Assembly (NCBI GenBank): GCA_963734275.1
Contig: CAVTGO010000001.1
Span: 1 to 64,000, forward strand
Length of the DNA stretch: 64,000 nucleotides
DNA from: CAVTGO01 sp963734275
GTDB lineage: Bacteria; Actinomycetota; UBA4738; HRBIN12
Direction: 5' to 3'
The position numbers and the translations under genes are program-made. Shown here one piece after another: positions 29,257 to 39,921 of the stretch (its first letter is position 1; each line of letters begins with the position of its first letter). The notes below the pieces were generated by a model. The model made no database searches, had not been told where the DNA came from, and saw only the letters and a list, made by a program, of their open reading frames with translations.

Positions 29257-32200
29257 ATGAGCGCATGTCCGAGCTGCGGGACCGAGAACCCGGGTCGCGC
29301 CCGGTTCTGCCAGTCGTGCGGCTCCTCGCTCGTGCCCGCGTGCCCGCTGTGCGGCGCGGAACGCCCGGCCGAGGCCCGCTTCTGCTCCGCCTGCGGGGCG
29401 CCGATCGCGACCCGCGAGCCCGTCCCGGCGGGCCAGGAGCGTCGACTCGTGACGATCCTGTTCGCCGACGTCACGGGCTCGACCGGCCTCGGCGAACGCC
29501 TCGATCCCGAGCGGCTGCAGGAGGTCCTCGGCACGTATTTCGGGGCGATGCGCGAGGAGATCGAGGCAGAGGGCGGAACCGTCGAGAAGTTCATCGGTGA
29601 TGCCGTGATGGCGGCCTTCGGAGTCCCGGTCGCCCACGAGGACGACCCGATCCGCGCGCTACGAGCGGCCCTCCGGATGCGGCGACGCCTGGACGAGGTG
29701 AACGCAGGTCTCCAGGCACGCTTCCGCGTAGCTCTCCAGATCCGCACCGGAGTGAATACGGGCGAGGTCCTCGCCGCCACGGTCCCGCAGCCGGGTGATC
29801 CGATGGTGACCGGCGACGCGGTCAATATCGCCGCGCGTCTCGAACAGCTCGCCGAACCGGGCCAGATCGTCGTAGCCGAACGCACGGCTCGTGCGGCTCG
29901 AGGGTTCCGGTACCGCGAGCTCGGCGAACAGGCGCTCCGCGGCAAAGACGTGGCGGTGCCCGCGGTTACGCTCGAAGACGAGGCACCCGAGCGGCCCCAG
30001 CGAGGCGTCCCCGGGCTGCGCGCCCCGATGGTCGGGCGCGACCAGGAGCTGGCGCTGCTCCGAACGATCTACGGGCGGACCGTCGCCGAAGAACGAGCGA
30101 ATATCGTCACGATCTACGGTGACCCGGGAGTCGGCAAGAGCCGCCTCACTGCCGAGTTCCTTACTTGGGTGCAGGAACAGGGGCCACAGCCCCGGATCCT
30201 GCGAGGCCGCTGCCTTCCCTATGGCGACGGCATCACCTATTGGCCGCTCGCTGAGATCTTGAAGTCGCACGCGGGCGTGCTCGACACCGACGAGTCCGAC
30301 GACGTGCTCGGCAAGATCGAGGTCTCGTGCGACGCGGTCCTGCAGACCGACCCCTCGATCGATGCCGCACGCACGTGCCGCGCGATCGCCTACACAGTGG
30401 GCCTCGAGTTCCCCTCAGCGCCGATGCGCGACCTCGAGCCGAGGCAGGTGCGCGCCGAGATGCACCTCGCCTGGCGCTCCTTCTTCTATGCGCTCTCGCT
30501 CGGCGGCCCGGTCGTCGCCGTGCTCGAGGACATCCACTGGGCCGACCCCGCTCTGCTCGACCTGCTCGAAGAGATGGCCGACAGGGTGGCCGGCCCGGTG
30601 CTGTTCGTCTGCCCGGCCCGGCATGAGCTCACGGATCGGCGGCCGGGTTGGGGCGGCGGGCGGCGCAACCACTCGGCGATCTCGATCGAGCCCCTGTCGC
30701 CCGAAGAGTCCGACCGCCTCGTCAGACTCCTACTCACCGTCGCCGACCTGCCGCCGTCGGTCCACGACCAGATCCTCGAGCGGGCGGAGGGCAACCCGTT
30801 CTTCCTGGAAGAGATCGTCCGCCATCTGATCGACAGCGGCGCCATCGTCCGCGAGGACGACCGCTGGCGTGCGACCGATACGATCGGCCAGGTTCACATC
30901 CCCGACACTGTCCAGGCCGTGCTCGCGGCCAGGATCGATCTGCTCGCGCCGGAGGAGAAGCGCACGCTTCAGCGCGCCGCAGTGGTGGGTCGCGTCTTCT
31001 GGCCGGGACCTCTGCGGCGACTTCTGAACGGCGACGGCGAGCGGGTCCGCGAAACGCTGGACCGGCTCGAGGAGCGCGAGCTCGTCTTGTCGCGGCTCGG
31101 ATCCTCAGTCGCCGGGGAGCCCGAGTTCATCTTCAAGCACGTTCTCACCCGCGACGTCGCCTACGACAGCCTCCCCCGTCGACAACGCGGACCCGCCCAT
31201 GAGAATGTCGCCCACTGGATCGAGGAGGCGGCCGGCACGCGCGGCCGCGAGTTCGGCGAGCTCCTCGCCTATCACTACGTCGAGGCGTACTCCGCACACG
31301 AGGACGGCGATGACCGGACGGACGAGCTTCGACGCCGGGCGCTCGCTGCGCTGCTCGAGGTCGCGGCCGAAGCGCGGAGCCGGTTCGCGAACGCGAAGGC
31401 GATCAAGACCGCCGCTCGTGCGACCGAGCTCGCCACGAGTCCGGCCGAGCGGATCGCGGTACTCGAGGAGACCGGTCTCATCGCGCTGAACGCCTACCAG
31501 GGCGACCTCGCGTGGAGCTCGCTGAAGGAGGCGGTCGATCTGCGACTCGAGCACGCCCCCAGGGAGCGACGAGCGATCGCGAAGTCGTGCGCGCGCGCAG
31601 CCGAGGTGCCGCTCCGATGGCCGGGGTCGATGAAGATCGCGGCCGACGTCGCCGAGGTCCGCCGCTACCTCGACATCGGGTTCGACCACCTCGATGACGA
31701 GAGGTCGGAGGAGGCGATCCGGTTGCTGTCCCTCCGGTCGTTCGAGCCGTTCGGCTTCGGCTGGCGGATACCGATCGAAGATGCCGAGATCGAGCGCGCT
31801 CTCGACGCCGGGCTCCGAGCGGCGGACCTGGCTCGAGCCATCGGCCGCCTGGACCTCGAATCCGCCGCGCTGGACGGCGCCGCCTCAGCGACCCTCAATC
31901 GGGGGCTCTACGGAGAGACCTTCGTCATCGTCGAGCGCCGGCTCGCTCTCGCCGACGCCATCGAAGATCCCTGGGAGCTCGCGGACATCTACGCCGCCGG
32001 CGCATGGGGCTACTTCATGGTGGGCGACTACCGGCGGGCGGAGGGATTGGGATCCACCGGCCGCGACCGGGCGGGGGGCTCGGAGGCGGAGGGGGTCGTC
32101 GAGCACTGCCTCAACTGGGCGGGGGCGAGCCTGTTCCACCTCGGAGACTGGGAGCGCGTGCTGGAGACGTTCGCGGAGGTCGAGGCGTTGATGGGAGTCC

Positions 32201-32838
32201 AGGCCTCCACACCGCCCTATTTCATGATGAACCTGTTCGGCGCGGCGGCTTTCGTCCACGAAGCCCGGGGGTTGGAGCGGGCCCACGCGCTACTCGACCT
32301 CCTGAACGACGCACGCGGATCGATCCACGGTGGATCGGTCTTGGCGAGCAACTGGCTCGCATGGTCAATCGCCCGGCGCGGCGAACACGAGCAAGCATGG
32401 GAGCTGATCCGAGAGTCGCACGTCGAGTCGATGGCGATGCGACCGGTCCAGGACCAGATGATCGCCGAGCTCCTCGCGCAGACCGGCGGATGGACGCAGG
32501 TCCCGGCGTTCCTCGAGGACAGCCGGGACTACGCGGAAGCAGCGGGATTACGGGCGCTTCCCATCCACCTGACCCGTCTGGAGGGACGAGCCGCCCTCGC
32601 AGGCGGCGACACCGAGCATGCGCTCGCAACGCTTGCACGGGCTCGCGAAGGGTTCGGGGTGCTCGGCGCCACATGGGAGCGCGCGCGCACGGAGCTCGAC
32701 CTCGTCGACGCACTCGCCGCCGCGCATCGGGACGACGAGGCTCGCAGGATGCTCCCGGCCGCGGCTCCCGACCTGGAGCGCGTGGGAGCGATCTTGGAAC
32801 TCGAAAGGCTGGCGTCGATCCGATCGCGCCTTGGCTGA
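29257..32838 (+). CDS. Zinc-ribbon / adenylate cyclase / AAA ATPase / TPR protein
   Basis: The 1193-residue protein has two N-terminal zinc ribbons (CPSCGTENPGRARFCQSCG and CPLCGAERPAEARFCSACG). A class III nucleotide cyclase domain follows (about 55-230) with both metal aspartates (TILFADVTGST, FIGDAVMAAFG), the preceding Lys in GTVEKFIGD, and the Asn/Arg pair in GDAVNIAARLE, so it could be active. An AAA/STAND ATPase follows with Walker A in IYGDPGVGKSRLTAEF and Walker B in VVAVLEDIHWADP. The last 550 residues are TPR-like helices. This is a known architecture in actinobacteria, usually annotated as a cyclase-regulator. It is inserted between valS and clpX and converges on clpX with 4 bases between stops. 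Confidence 0.9.
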   Translation: MSACPSCGTENPGRARFCQSCGSSLVPACPLCGAERPAEARFCSACGAPIATREPVPAGQERRLVTILFADVTGSTGLGERLDPERLQEVLGTYFGAMREEIEAEGGTVEKFIGDAVMAAFGVPVAHEDDPIRALRAALRMRRRLDEVNAGLQARFRVALQIRTGVNTGEVLAATVPQPGDPMVTGDAVNIAARLEQLAEPGQIVVAERTARAARGFRYRELGEQALRGKDVAVPAVTLEDEAPERPQRGVPGLRAPMVGRDQELALLRTIYGRTVAEERANIVTIYGDPGVGKSRLTAEFLTWVQEQGPQPRILRGRCLPYGDGITYWPLAEILKSHAGVLDTDESDDVLGKIEVSCDAVLQTDPSIDAARTCRAIAYTVGLEFPSAPMRDLEPRQVRAEMHLAWRSFFYALSLGGPVVAVLEDIHWADPALLDLLEEMADRVAGPVLFVCPARHELTDRRPGWGGGRRNHSAISIEPLSPEESDRLVRLLLTVADLPPSVHDQILERAEGNPFFLEEIVRHLIDSGAIVREDDRWRATDTIGQVHIPDTVQAVLAARIDLLAPEEKRTLQRAAVVGRVFWPGPLRRLLNGDGERVRETLDRLEERELVLSRLGSSVAGEPEFIFKHVLTRDVAYDSLPRRQRGPAHENVAHWIEEAAGTRGREFGELLAYHYVEAYSAHEDGDDRTDELRRRALAALLEVAAEARSRFANAKAIKTAARATELATSPAERIAVLEETGLIALNAYQGDLAWSSLKEAVDLRLEHAPRERRAIAKSCARAAEVPLRWPGSMKIAADVAEVRRYLDIGFDHLDDERSEEAIRLLSLRSFEPFGFGWRIPIEDAEIERALDAGLRAADLARAIGRLDLESAALDGAASATLNRGLYGETFVIVERRLALADAIEDPWELADIYAAGAWGYFMVGDYRRAEGLGSTGRDRAGGSEAEGVVEHCLNWAGASLFHLGDWERVLETFAEVEALMGVQASTPPYFMMNLFGAAAFVHEARGLERAHALLDLLNDARGSIHGGSVLASNWLAWSIARRGEHEQAWELIRESHVESMAMRPVQDQMIAELLAQTGGWTQVPAFLEDSRDYAEAAGLRALPIHLTRLEGRAALAGGDTEHALATLARAREGFGVLGATWERARTELDLVDALAAAHRDDEARRMLPAAAPDLERVGAILELERLASIRSRLG

Positions 32839-32842
32839 GGCG

Positions 32843-34108
<1,266 letters not shown>

Positions 34109-34129
34109 GCCCGCCCCCTTGAGCCGAAG

Positions 34130-34150
34130 GGCCGGGCCTCGTGCCCGGCC
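34130..34150 (-). terminator. Hairpin between clpP and clpX
   Basis: A perfect 8-base-pair inverted repeat (GGCCGGGC and GCCCGGCC, 5-base loop) fills the short gap between clpP and clpX. It has no T tract. It could attenuate transcription into clpX or mark an RNA processing site rather than end the operon. Confidence 0.45.
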
Positions 34151-34165
34151 GATCCGACTGGAATC

Positions 34166-34795
34166 CTACGATGCTCCGGAGGCCGCCGCGGCCAGTTCGG
34201 GCTTCGACTTCCGGGTGGCGATGACCTCGTCCACGACGCCGTAGGCGACGGCCTCCTCGGCCGTGAGGATGTAGTCGCGGTCCGTGTCCTTGCCTACCTT
34301 CTCGAGGGCCTGCCCCGTGTGCTCGGAGATCAGCTTGTCCAGCAGCTCTCGGTACCGGATGATCTCGCGCGCCTGGATCTCGATGTCCACGGCCTGCCCC
34401 TGCGCGCCGCCGTGGGGCTGGTGGAGCAGCACCCGGGAGTGCGGGAGCGCGAACCGCTTGCCTTTGGTGCCGGCCAGCACGATCACCGCCGCAGCCGAGG
34501 CCGCTTGACCCATCACGGTGGTGGAGACGTCGCACTTCACGTACTGCATCGTGTCGTAGATCGCGAACAGCGCAGTGATGTCCCCGCCCGGCGAGTTGAC
34601 GTACAGGTTGATGTCCTTGTCGGGGTCCTCGGACTCGAGGTGCAGGAGCTGCGCCATGATCAGGTTGCCCACGTTGTCGTCGATGGGCGTCCCGAGGAAC
34701 ACGATCCGCTCCTTCAGGAGCCGCGAGTAGATGTCGAACGACCGCTCACCACGGCTGGTCTGCTCGACGACGACGGGAACGAGGTAATCCTTCAT
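34166..34795 (-). CDS. clpP: ClpP proteolytic subunit
   Basis: This is a serine protease of 209 residues forming the ClpP barrel. The catalytic Ser is in TTVMGQAASAAAVIVLAG, the His in RVLLHQPHGGAQGQA and the Asp in KDTDRDYILTAEEA. A single copy is present here, whereas many actinobacteria have two adjacent clpP genes. Its ATG overlaps the tig stop (ATGA), so tig-clpP are coupled. Confidence 0.96.
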   Translation of the reverse strand: MKDYLVPVVVEQTSRGERSFDIYSRLLKERIVFLGTPIDDNVGNLIMAQLLHLESEDPDKDINLYVNSPGGDITALFAIYDTMQYVKCDVSTTVMGQAASAAAVIVLAGTKGKRFALPHSRVLLHQPHGGAQGQAVDIEIQAREIIRYRELLDKLISEHTGQALEKVGKDTDRDYILTAEEAVAYGVVDEVIATRKSKPELAAAASGAS

Positions 34796-36105
34796 GACGT
34801 CTCCTTGAGGTCGCCTGCCGGCCGGGTCTGCGCGTGCTCGACGAGCAGGTCGAGCGCCTTCGAGCGGATGATATCACCGGCCAACGCCACGACCTGACCG
34901 GTCCGGTCCAGGCTCTGCGCCACGTCCTTGGGGTCCCGGCCCATCGCAGAGGCGAGGGCCGTGATCTCGCGTCCGATCTCTTCGGGGGAAACCTGCAGGT
35001 CCTCGCTGCGCGCGACGGCCTCGAGCGCGAGGTCCGCTTTGATGGCCCGGATCGCGTGGTCGCGCGCGTCGACGCGGAAGCGGAGCTCGTCGATCCCCTG
35101 CGCGTCCAGCAGCTGCTCGAGCGTGACGCCGGCCTGCTCCGCGCGCTCGCGCGCGTGGGTCACGCGGTGCTCGACCTCCTCGTCGATCAGCGTGTCGGGC
35201 AGTTCGACATCGACCGTGTCGACGAGCGACTGGAGGACCCGGTCGCGGACGTCGCCGTCGGCCGCCCGCTCCTTGTTGCGCTCGATCTGTTCCCTGAGGT
35301 CGGCCTTGAGCTCAGCCAGCGTGTCGAACTCCGATGCGGTCTTGGCGAACTCGTCGTCGGCGTCGGGCAACTTCTTGCCCTTGACCTCCTTCACGAGGAC
35401 CTGCAGGGAGACCTCCTGACCCGCGCGCTCGCCGGCGCCGGGACCCAGGGCCTGGTTGAACTTCAAGATCTCGCCGGCACGCTTGCCCTCGAGTTCGGCG
35501 TCCAACTTCTCGCCGAACTCACCCGAGCCGACCTCGTAGAGATAGTCGGGCCGGGTGGCCTCGGGGATCTCCTCCCCATGGAGCGTCCCCCGCAGGTCGA
35601 TCACGACGTAGTCGCCGGTCCGTACGGGGCGACCCACCGGCTCGAGCTCGGCGAACCGCTCCCGAAGCGAGTCGGTGAATCGGTCCACCTCCTCGTCGGT
35701 GACCACCACCTCGGGCCGTTCGACCTCGATGCCCTTGTAGTCGGACTCCTTGAACGCCAGCCGCGGGCGGACCTCGACGACGGCGGTGAACACGAGGGGT
35801 TTCCCTTCCTCGATCTCCTCAAGCTCGATGTCCGGCTGGGCGATCGGCGCGAGGTCGTGCTCGCGCAGGGCATCGCGGTAGTAGCCGGGAACGGCCTCCT
35901 CGACGAACTCGCCCAGGACGGTGTCGCGCCCGATCTGTGCGTCGATCACCTTGCGCGGCACCTTGCCCTTGCGGAACCCCGGGATCTTCACCTGCTGAGC
36001 CACCCGGCGGTAGGCGCGGTCGAGGTCCTTGCCGAGCTCCTCCGGGGACACCTCGATCGTGAGCTTGACCGTGTGCTTGTCGGTCTCCTCGAGGGTGGTC
36101 TGCAT
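34792..36105 (-). CDS. tig: Trigger factor
   Basis: This is a ribosome-bound chaperone and peptidyl-prolyl isomerase of 437 residues. The ribosome-binding signature is VKIPGFRKGKVPRKVIDAQI. The isomerase domain begins around GDYVVIDLRGTLHGEEI, and the C-terminal chaperone arms are helical. It is first in tig-clpP-clpX, and the position upstream of the protease is conserved in actinobacteria. Confidence 0.95.
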   Translation of the reverse strand: MQTTLEETDKHTVKLTIEVSPEELGKDLDRAYRRVAQQVKIPGFRKGKVPRKVIDAQIGRDTVLGEFVEEAVPGYYRDALREHDLAPIAQPDIELEEIEEGKPLVFTAVVEVRPRLAFKESDYKGIEVERPEVVVTDEEVDRFTDSLRERFAELEPVGRPVRTGDYVVIDLRGTLHGEEIPEATRPDYLYEVGSGEFGEKLDAELEGKRAGEILKFNQALGPGAGERAGQEVSLQVLVKEVKGKKLPDADDEFAKTASEFDTLAELKADLREQIERNKERAADGDVRDRVLQSLVDTVDVELPDTLIDEEVEHRVTHARERAEQAGVTLEQLLDAQGIDELRFRVDARDHAIRAIKADLALEAVARSEDLQVSPEEIGREITALASAMGRDPKDVAQSLDRTGQVVALAGDIIRSKALDLLVEHAQTRPAGDLKETS

Positions 36106-36114
36106 GGAGCCACG

Positions 36115-36120
36115 AATCTA
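36115..36120 (-). promoter_or_regulatory. Possible -10 element of tig
   Basis: The minus strand reads TAGATT, 9 bases before the tig ATG, in the 88-base divergent gap. No convincing -35 was found. Confidence 0.35.
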
Positions 36121-36155
36121 ACAGGACGTTCGCACACGCCCGGGTCGTCGGTCGG

Positions 36156-36161
36156 TAGGGT
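36156..36161 (+). promoter_or_regulatory. Possible -10 element of the inositol-phosphatase-like gene
   Basis: TAGGGT on the plus strand lies 32 bases before the GTG at 36194. The same hexamer precedes fabD. No convincing -35 was found. Confidence 0.35.
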
Positions 36162-36193
36162 TCGGGGACGCAGGCACGTGCCGGAGGCGCGTC

Positions 36194-36961
36194 GTGTTCG
36201 AGCAGGAGCTGGCGTTCGCGAGCGAGCTCGCCGACGAGGCGGGCAGGATCGCGATGTCCTTCTTCCACGGGGTCTTCGAGGTCCGCATCAAGGCCGACCA
36301 GAGCCCCGTGACCGAGGCCGACCTGGCGATCGAGGCCTGGATCCGCGCGGCGGTGCACGAGCGCTACCCGGACGACGGCGTCCTCGGCGAAGAGGGCGGG
36401 TCGGAGGAGGGCGGGCGCCGGCGGTGGATCGTGGACCCGATCGACGGGACGAAGAACTTCGCCGACGGCGTCCAGGTCTGGTCGAACCTGATCGCACTCG
36501 CCGTGGACGACGAGCCGGTCGTGGGCGTCGTGAACTTCCCCGCCCTCGGGGAGCGCTACGAGGCGTCCCGAGGCGGTGGTGCGCGGTTGAACGGTGAGCC
36601 CATCCGCGTCTCGCGCGCCGACCGGGTCTCGCGAGCCTTCGTGGTGTTCGCGGGCATGCCCGACTGGCTCGAGGGGAAGTACGCTCGCGGCGTCCAGCAG
36701 CTGATCCGCGAGGCGCGGCGCAACCGCGGGTTCGGCGACGCCTGGGGGCACGCGCTCGTCGCCCGGGGCTCGGCCGACGTGATGGTCGAGCTCGAGCTGG
36801 CCACGTGGGATTTCGCCGCGCTCCAGGTGGTGATCGAGGAGGCCGGGGGGCAGATGACGAGGTTCGACGGCACGTCGCTCGAGCACGGCGGCACGGTGCT
36901 GACCACGAACGGACTGCTCCACGACGAGATCGTCGCGCGCCTGCAGAGCGCGGTCGACTAG
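36194..36961 (+). CDS. Inositol-monophosphatase family phosphatase
   Basis: This Mg-dependent sugar-phosphate phosphatase has 255 residues. The metal site is visible in SPVTEADLAIEAWIRAAV, GVLGEEGG and WIVDPIDGTKNFADGVQVW, and the C-terminal Asp motif is ELELATWDFAALQVVIEEAG. The family includes inositol-1-phosphatase, fructose-1,6-bisphosphatase and histidinol-phosphatase (HisN). The short length and the GGxMT ending fit HisN or SuhB-like enzymes, and the context does not decide. Its stop overlaps the convergent neighbour on CTAG. Confidence 0.88.
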   Translation: MFEQELAFASELADEAGRIAMSFFHGVFEVRIKADQSPVTEADLAIEAWIRAAVHERYPDDGVLGEEGGSEEGGRRRWIVDPIDGTKNFADGVQVWSNLIALAVDDEPVVGVVNFPALGERYEASRGGGARLNGEPIRVSRADRVSRAFVVFAGMPDWLEGKYARGVQQLIREARRNRGFGDAWGHALVARGSADVMVELELATWDFAALQVVIEEAGGQMTRFDGTSLEHGGTVLTTNGLLHDEIVARLQSAVD

Positions 36962-37917
36962 CTCGCGCCGAGGACGCGCTCCATCACCAGCGCCGCGGCC
37001 GCGACGTCCTGCACGCCCACGCCGGTCAGGTCGCAGACCGTGAGCTGCGCCGCGTCGGTCCGTCCCAGCGCGGTCCCGCCCGCGAGCTCGCCGAGCTCGA
37101 CGGCGCGGGCGACCAGGTCCGGCGCCTGCTGGAGCTCGCCGAGGTTGCGGGACTGCTCCCGGCTGTCGCATGCGAGGACGTCGGCATGCCGCAGGATCTC
37201 GGGATCGAGCTCGCGCTTGCCCGGACCGTCCGAGCCGACCGCCGTCACGTGCGCGCCGGCCGCCAGCCATCCCGCGCGGACCAGCGGTTCGCGGCTCGCC
37301 GTGCACGTGATGACGACCTCCGCACCATCGACCGCCTCCTCGATAGACGCCGCCGCCGCGTACGTCGCTCCCTCCGGGAGGCCGGGGCGAGCGAGGAGCT
37401 CCTCCACGGTCCGGACCGCCCTGTCGCGGTTCCTCCCCCAGACGCGGACGTGCGCGAACGGCCGGACGCACGCGAGCGCGTCGAGCTGGAAGCGCGCCTG
37501 CGCCCCCGTGCCGATCACCGCGACCCGCCCGACCGGCTCGCTCGTCAGGTGGCGCGCCGCGACGCCGCCCGCCGCGCCGGTCCGCGCGTCCGTGACGTAC
37601 CCATCGTCGAGGAGCAGGGCGGCCGGCGAGCCGTCGCGAGCGTCGAACACGATCACGAGCCCGTCGCTCACGGCCGGTTCCACGCCGGAGAAGCCGGACG
37701 CAACCTTGACCGCGTAGTGGCGGCCGCCGTGCAGGTGGCCGGCCTTCACGTGGATCTCTCCCCCGGCCTCGGGCACCTCGAGGTGGATCACCGAGGGCGT
37801 CTCGGCCAGGCCCGCGGACAAGGCGGCGAAGGCCCGCTCGACGGCGTCGATGAGCGAGGGCATGTCGAGCGCCGCCTCGACCTGCTCGCGCCCGACCACC
37901 GGGATGTCGTGGCCCAC
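36958..37917 (-). CDS. Ornithine cyclodeaminase / mu-crystallin family protein
   Basis: This NAD(P)-dependent enzyme or imine reductase has 319 residues. The substrate-side Lys is in GRHYAVKVASGFSGVEP, the Rossmann motif is VAVIGTGAQARFQLDAL, and the family motif VTAVGSDGPGKRELDPEIL is clear. Members include ornithine cyclodeaminase, alanine dehydrogenase and ketimine reductases, and the substrate cannot be fixed. It is divergent from an aminotransferase (101-base gap), which suggests a shared amino-acid substrate route. Confidence 0.88.
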   Translation of the reverse strand: MGHDIPVVGREQVEAALDMPSLIDAVERAFAALSAGLAETPSVIHLEVPEAGGEIHVKAGHLHGGRHYAVKVASGFSGVEPAVSDGLVIVFDARDGSPAALLLDDGYVTDARTGAAGGVAARHLTSEPVGRVAVIGTGAQARFQLDALACVRPFAHVRVWGRNRDRAVRTVEELLARPGLPEGATYAAAASIEEAVDGAEVVITCTASREPLVRAGWLAAGAHVTAVGSDGPGKRELDPEILRHADVLACDSREQSRNLGELQQAPDLVARAVELGELAGGTALGRTDAAQLTVCDLTGVGVQDVAAAALVMERVLGAS

Positions 37918-38018
37918 GGGCGGAGCCTACCGAGCGCGCCGTGAGCTCGGGTCAGGTTCTCGAGCTTCCGACCCGGGCGTGGGCCTGCTACGGTCGGCCG
38001 GGAGCGGGAGGGACGGCG

Positions 38019-39152
38019 ATGGCGAAGATCGACCTGTTCGAGATGGAGCGGATGCAGTCGCTCCATTGGCATCTCGTCGAGTACGACCTGTCCGAGTCCG
38101 GGGTCAGCGCGATGTCGATCCGTGACCTGCTCGGGCCCACCGCGGACGCCGAGACCTTCCTCGGGACCCGTCTCGGGTACCCGTTGTCCGAGGGTTCCGA
38201 GGACGGCCGCGCGAACGTCGCGGCCTGGTACCCCGGCGCCGCCTCCGCCAACGTGACCATGGTCAACGGCGGTTCCGAGGCGAACCTCCTCGCGCTCTGG
38301 ACGCTCCTCGACCCGGGAGACCGGCTGGCGTTCATGGTTCCGAACTACCTGCAGGGCCGGGGGCTCGGCCGGCACTTCGGGCGGAAGGTGGACACCTTCA
38401 AGCTCAAGCTCCGCGACGGGCGGTGGGACCTGGACCTCGAGGGGCTCGAACGCTCGGTCACGAAGGCCACCAAGGCGGTGATGGTCTGCAACCCGAACAA
38501 CCCGACGGGGGCGGTGCTGACCGACGACGAGATGAACGCCGTCGTGGCGGTCGCCGACCGGGTCGGGGCCTGGATCGTCGCCGACGAGATCTACCGCGGT
38601 GCCGAGGTCGACACCGACGTCGCCTCGCCCACGTTCTGGGGACGGTACGACCGGGTGGTCGTGACCAGCGGACTCTCGAAGGCCTTCGGCATGCCGGGCC
38701 TGCGTTCCGGCTGGGTGGTGGCGCCCCCCGAGCTGATCCGCGAGATCTGGATCCGTCACGACTACACGACGCTCACGCCGGGGATGCTGTCGGACGAGCT
38801 CACCGCGTTCACGATGCAGCCCGAGGTGCGCGAGAACGTCTTCGCGCGCACGCGGGGCATCATCCGAGCGAACCTTCCCCGGATCGAGGAGTGGATCTCG
38901 TCCCACGACGACCTGTTGTCGTACGCGAGGCCCGTCGCCGGCGCGATCGCCTACGCCAGGTACGACCTGCCGATCGGATCGACCGCCCTCGTCGACCGGA
39001 TCCGCGAGGAGCAGAGCGTCCTGCTGGTGCCGGGTGACATGTTCGGGCTGAAGAAGGGCTTCCGGGTGGGCTTCGGCTTCGACGTCGAGCACACGATGAA
39101 GGGCCTCGCGCATGTCGACGAGACCCTCGCCGCGGTCGCCGCCGGAGCCTAG
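38019..39152 (+). CDS. PLP-dependent aminotransferase class I/II
   Basis: The 377-residue fold-type I enzyme starts at the ATG at 38019 after a GGGAGGGACGG ribosome-binding site. Key parts are VNGGSEANLLALWTLL (cofactor phosphate), VMVCNPNNPTGAVLTDDEM, AWIVADEIYRG (Asp to the pyridine nitrogen), and the Schiff-base Lys in TSGLSKAFGMPGLRSGW. The specific amino donor is not evident. TACGGT at 37989-37994 may be its -10 box. A TetR regulator follows downstream. Confidence 0.9.
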   Translation: MAKIDLFEMERMQSLHWHLVEYDLSESGVSAMSIRDLLGPTADAETFLGTRLGYPLSEGSEDGRANVAAWYPGAASANVTMVNGGSEANLLALWTLLDPGDRLAFMVPNYLQGRGLGRHFGRKVDTFKLKLRDGRWDLDLEGLERSVTKATKAVMVCNPNNPTGAVLTDDEMNAVVAVADRVGAWIVADEIYRGAEVDTDVASPTFWGRYDRVVVTSGLSKAFGMPGLRSGWVVAPPELIREIWIRHDYTTLTPGMLSDELTAFTMQPEVRENVFARTRGIIRANLPRIEEWISSHDDLLSYARPVAGAIAYARYDLPIGSTALVDRIREEQSVLLVPGDMFGLKKGFRVGFGFDVEHTMKGLAHVDETLAAVAAGA

Positions 39153-39185
39153 GAGCTCGTCGCGGGTGGTACCGCCCTCGCGGTA

Positions 39186-39204
39186 GGCTGACCCTCGGTC
39201 AACC
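39186..39204. promoter_or_regulatory. Inverted repeat, likely TetR operator
   Basis: GGCTGACC-CTC-GGTCAACC is a 19-base inverted repeat (7 of 8 paired positions match) 66 bases before the TetR start. It overlaps a TAGGCT -10-like hexamer at 39184-39189. Autoregulation through such a site is usual for TetR genes. Confidence 0.5.
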
Positions 39205-39270
39205 AGAGCCGGCCCTCGCTCGATCGTGCAGGGCGCAACCAGGGGATCCGGCCCCGCGAAAGGAATCAGT

Positions 39271-39921
39271 GTGTCCCGTGACCTGAGGTCACACGGCGGC
39301 CCGCGATCGGCGGCCAAGCGGGAGCGGATCGTCGAGGCCGCGATGCAGGCCTTCGCCGAGCACGGATACCAGGGGGCGCGCGTCGAGGACGTCGCGGCCG
39401 GGCTCGGCATCGCGAAGGGCTCGATCTTCCAGCACTTCGGGAGCAAGGCCGGCCTGTTCTTCGCCGCCTACCAGCGCGCCGTCGAGACGCTGCCCGCCTG
39501 GCTCGACGCGCCCGAGGACACGAAGGCGGCCGGCTTCTGGGACGTGCTCGTCTACTGGCTCGAGCGCACCGAGCACCTGATCCAGGAGGATTGGGTTCCC
39601 TACCGGGTGGCCCTCGTCGGCAACTACGGCACGGACCTCGGCCTGCGCCGCGAGATCAACCGCTACCTCGTCAGCGAGGACCCGTACGGGACGCTCGAGT
39701 TCATCGAGTACGGCGTTCGGCGCCGCGAGCTGCGCCCGGATCTGGACGTCGAGATGGCAGCCTCGATGCTCGACTGGCTGGCCGGTGGCTTCCAGGACGC
39801 GCTCGTGACGAAGGAGCTCGATCCCGGGCTGTTCCATCGGCACCCCGACCAGGAACAGCGCCGGGCGATGCGGATCGGGCAGTTCGTCGACCTGCTGCGG
39901 CGCGCGGTGGGCGCACCCTAG
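39271..39921 (+). CDS. TetR family transcriptional regulator
   Basis: The 216-residue protein has an N-terminal helix-turn-helix (RERIVEAAMQAFAEHGYQGA, VEDVAAGLGIAKGSIFQHFG) and a helical ligand domain. The GTG at 39271 has an AAAGGA ribosome-binding site. An earlier in-frame start at 39226 would place the leader over the promoter. Its target may be itself and the upstream aminotransferase; this is inference from position. Its stop overlaps the convergent HExxH gene on CTAG. Confidence 0.9.
   Translation: MSRDLRSHGGPRSAAKRERIVEAAMQAFAEHGYQGARVEDVAAGLGIAKGSIFQHFGSKAGLFFAAYQRAVETLPAWLDAPEDTKAAGFWDVLVYWLERTEHLIQEDWVPYRVALVGNYGTDLGLRREINRYLVSEDPYGTLEFIEYGVRRRELRPDLDVEMAASMLDWLAGGFQDALVTKELDPGLFHRHPDQEQRRAMRIGQFVDLLRRAVGAP

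Noticed and set aside
34834..36597. 587-codon plus-strand frame over tig and the phosphatase start
   Set aside because: It is antisense to trigger factor, and its last part is an out-of-frame reading of the phosphatase gene.
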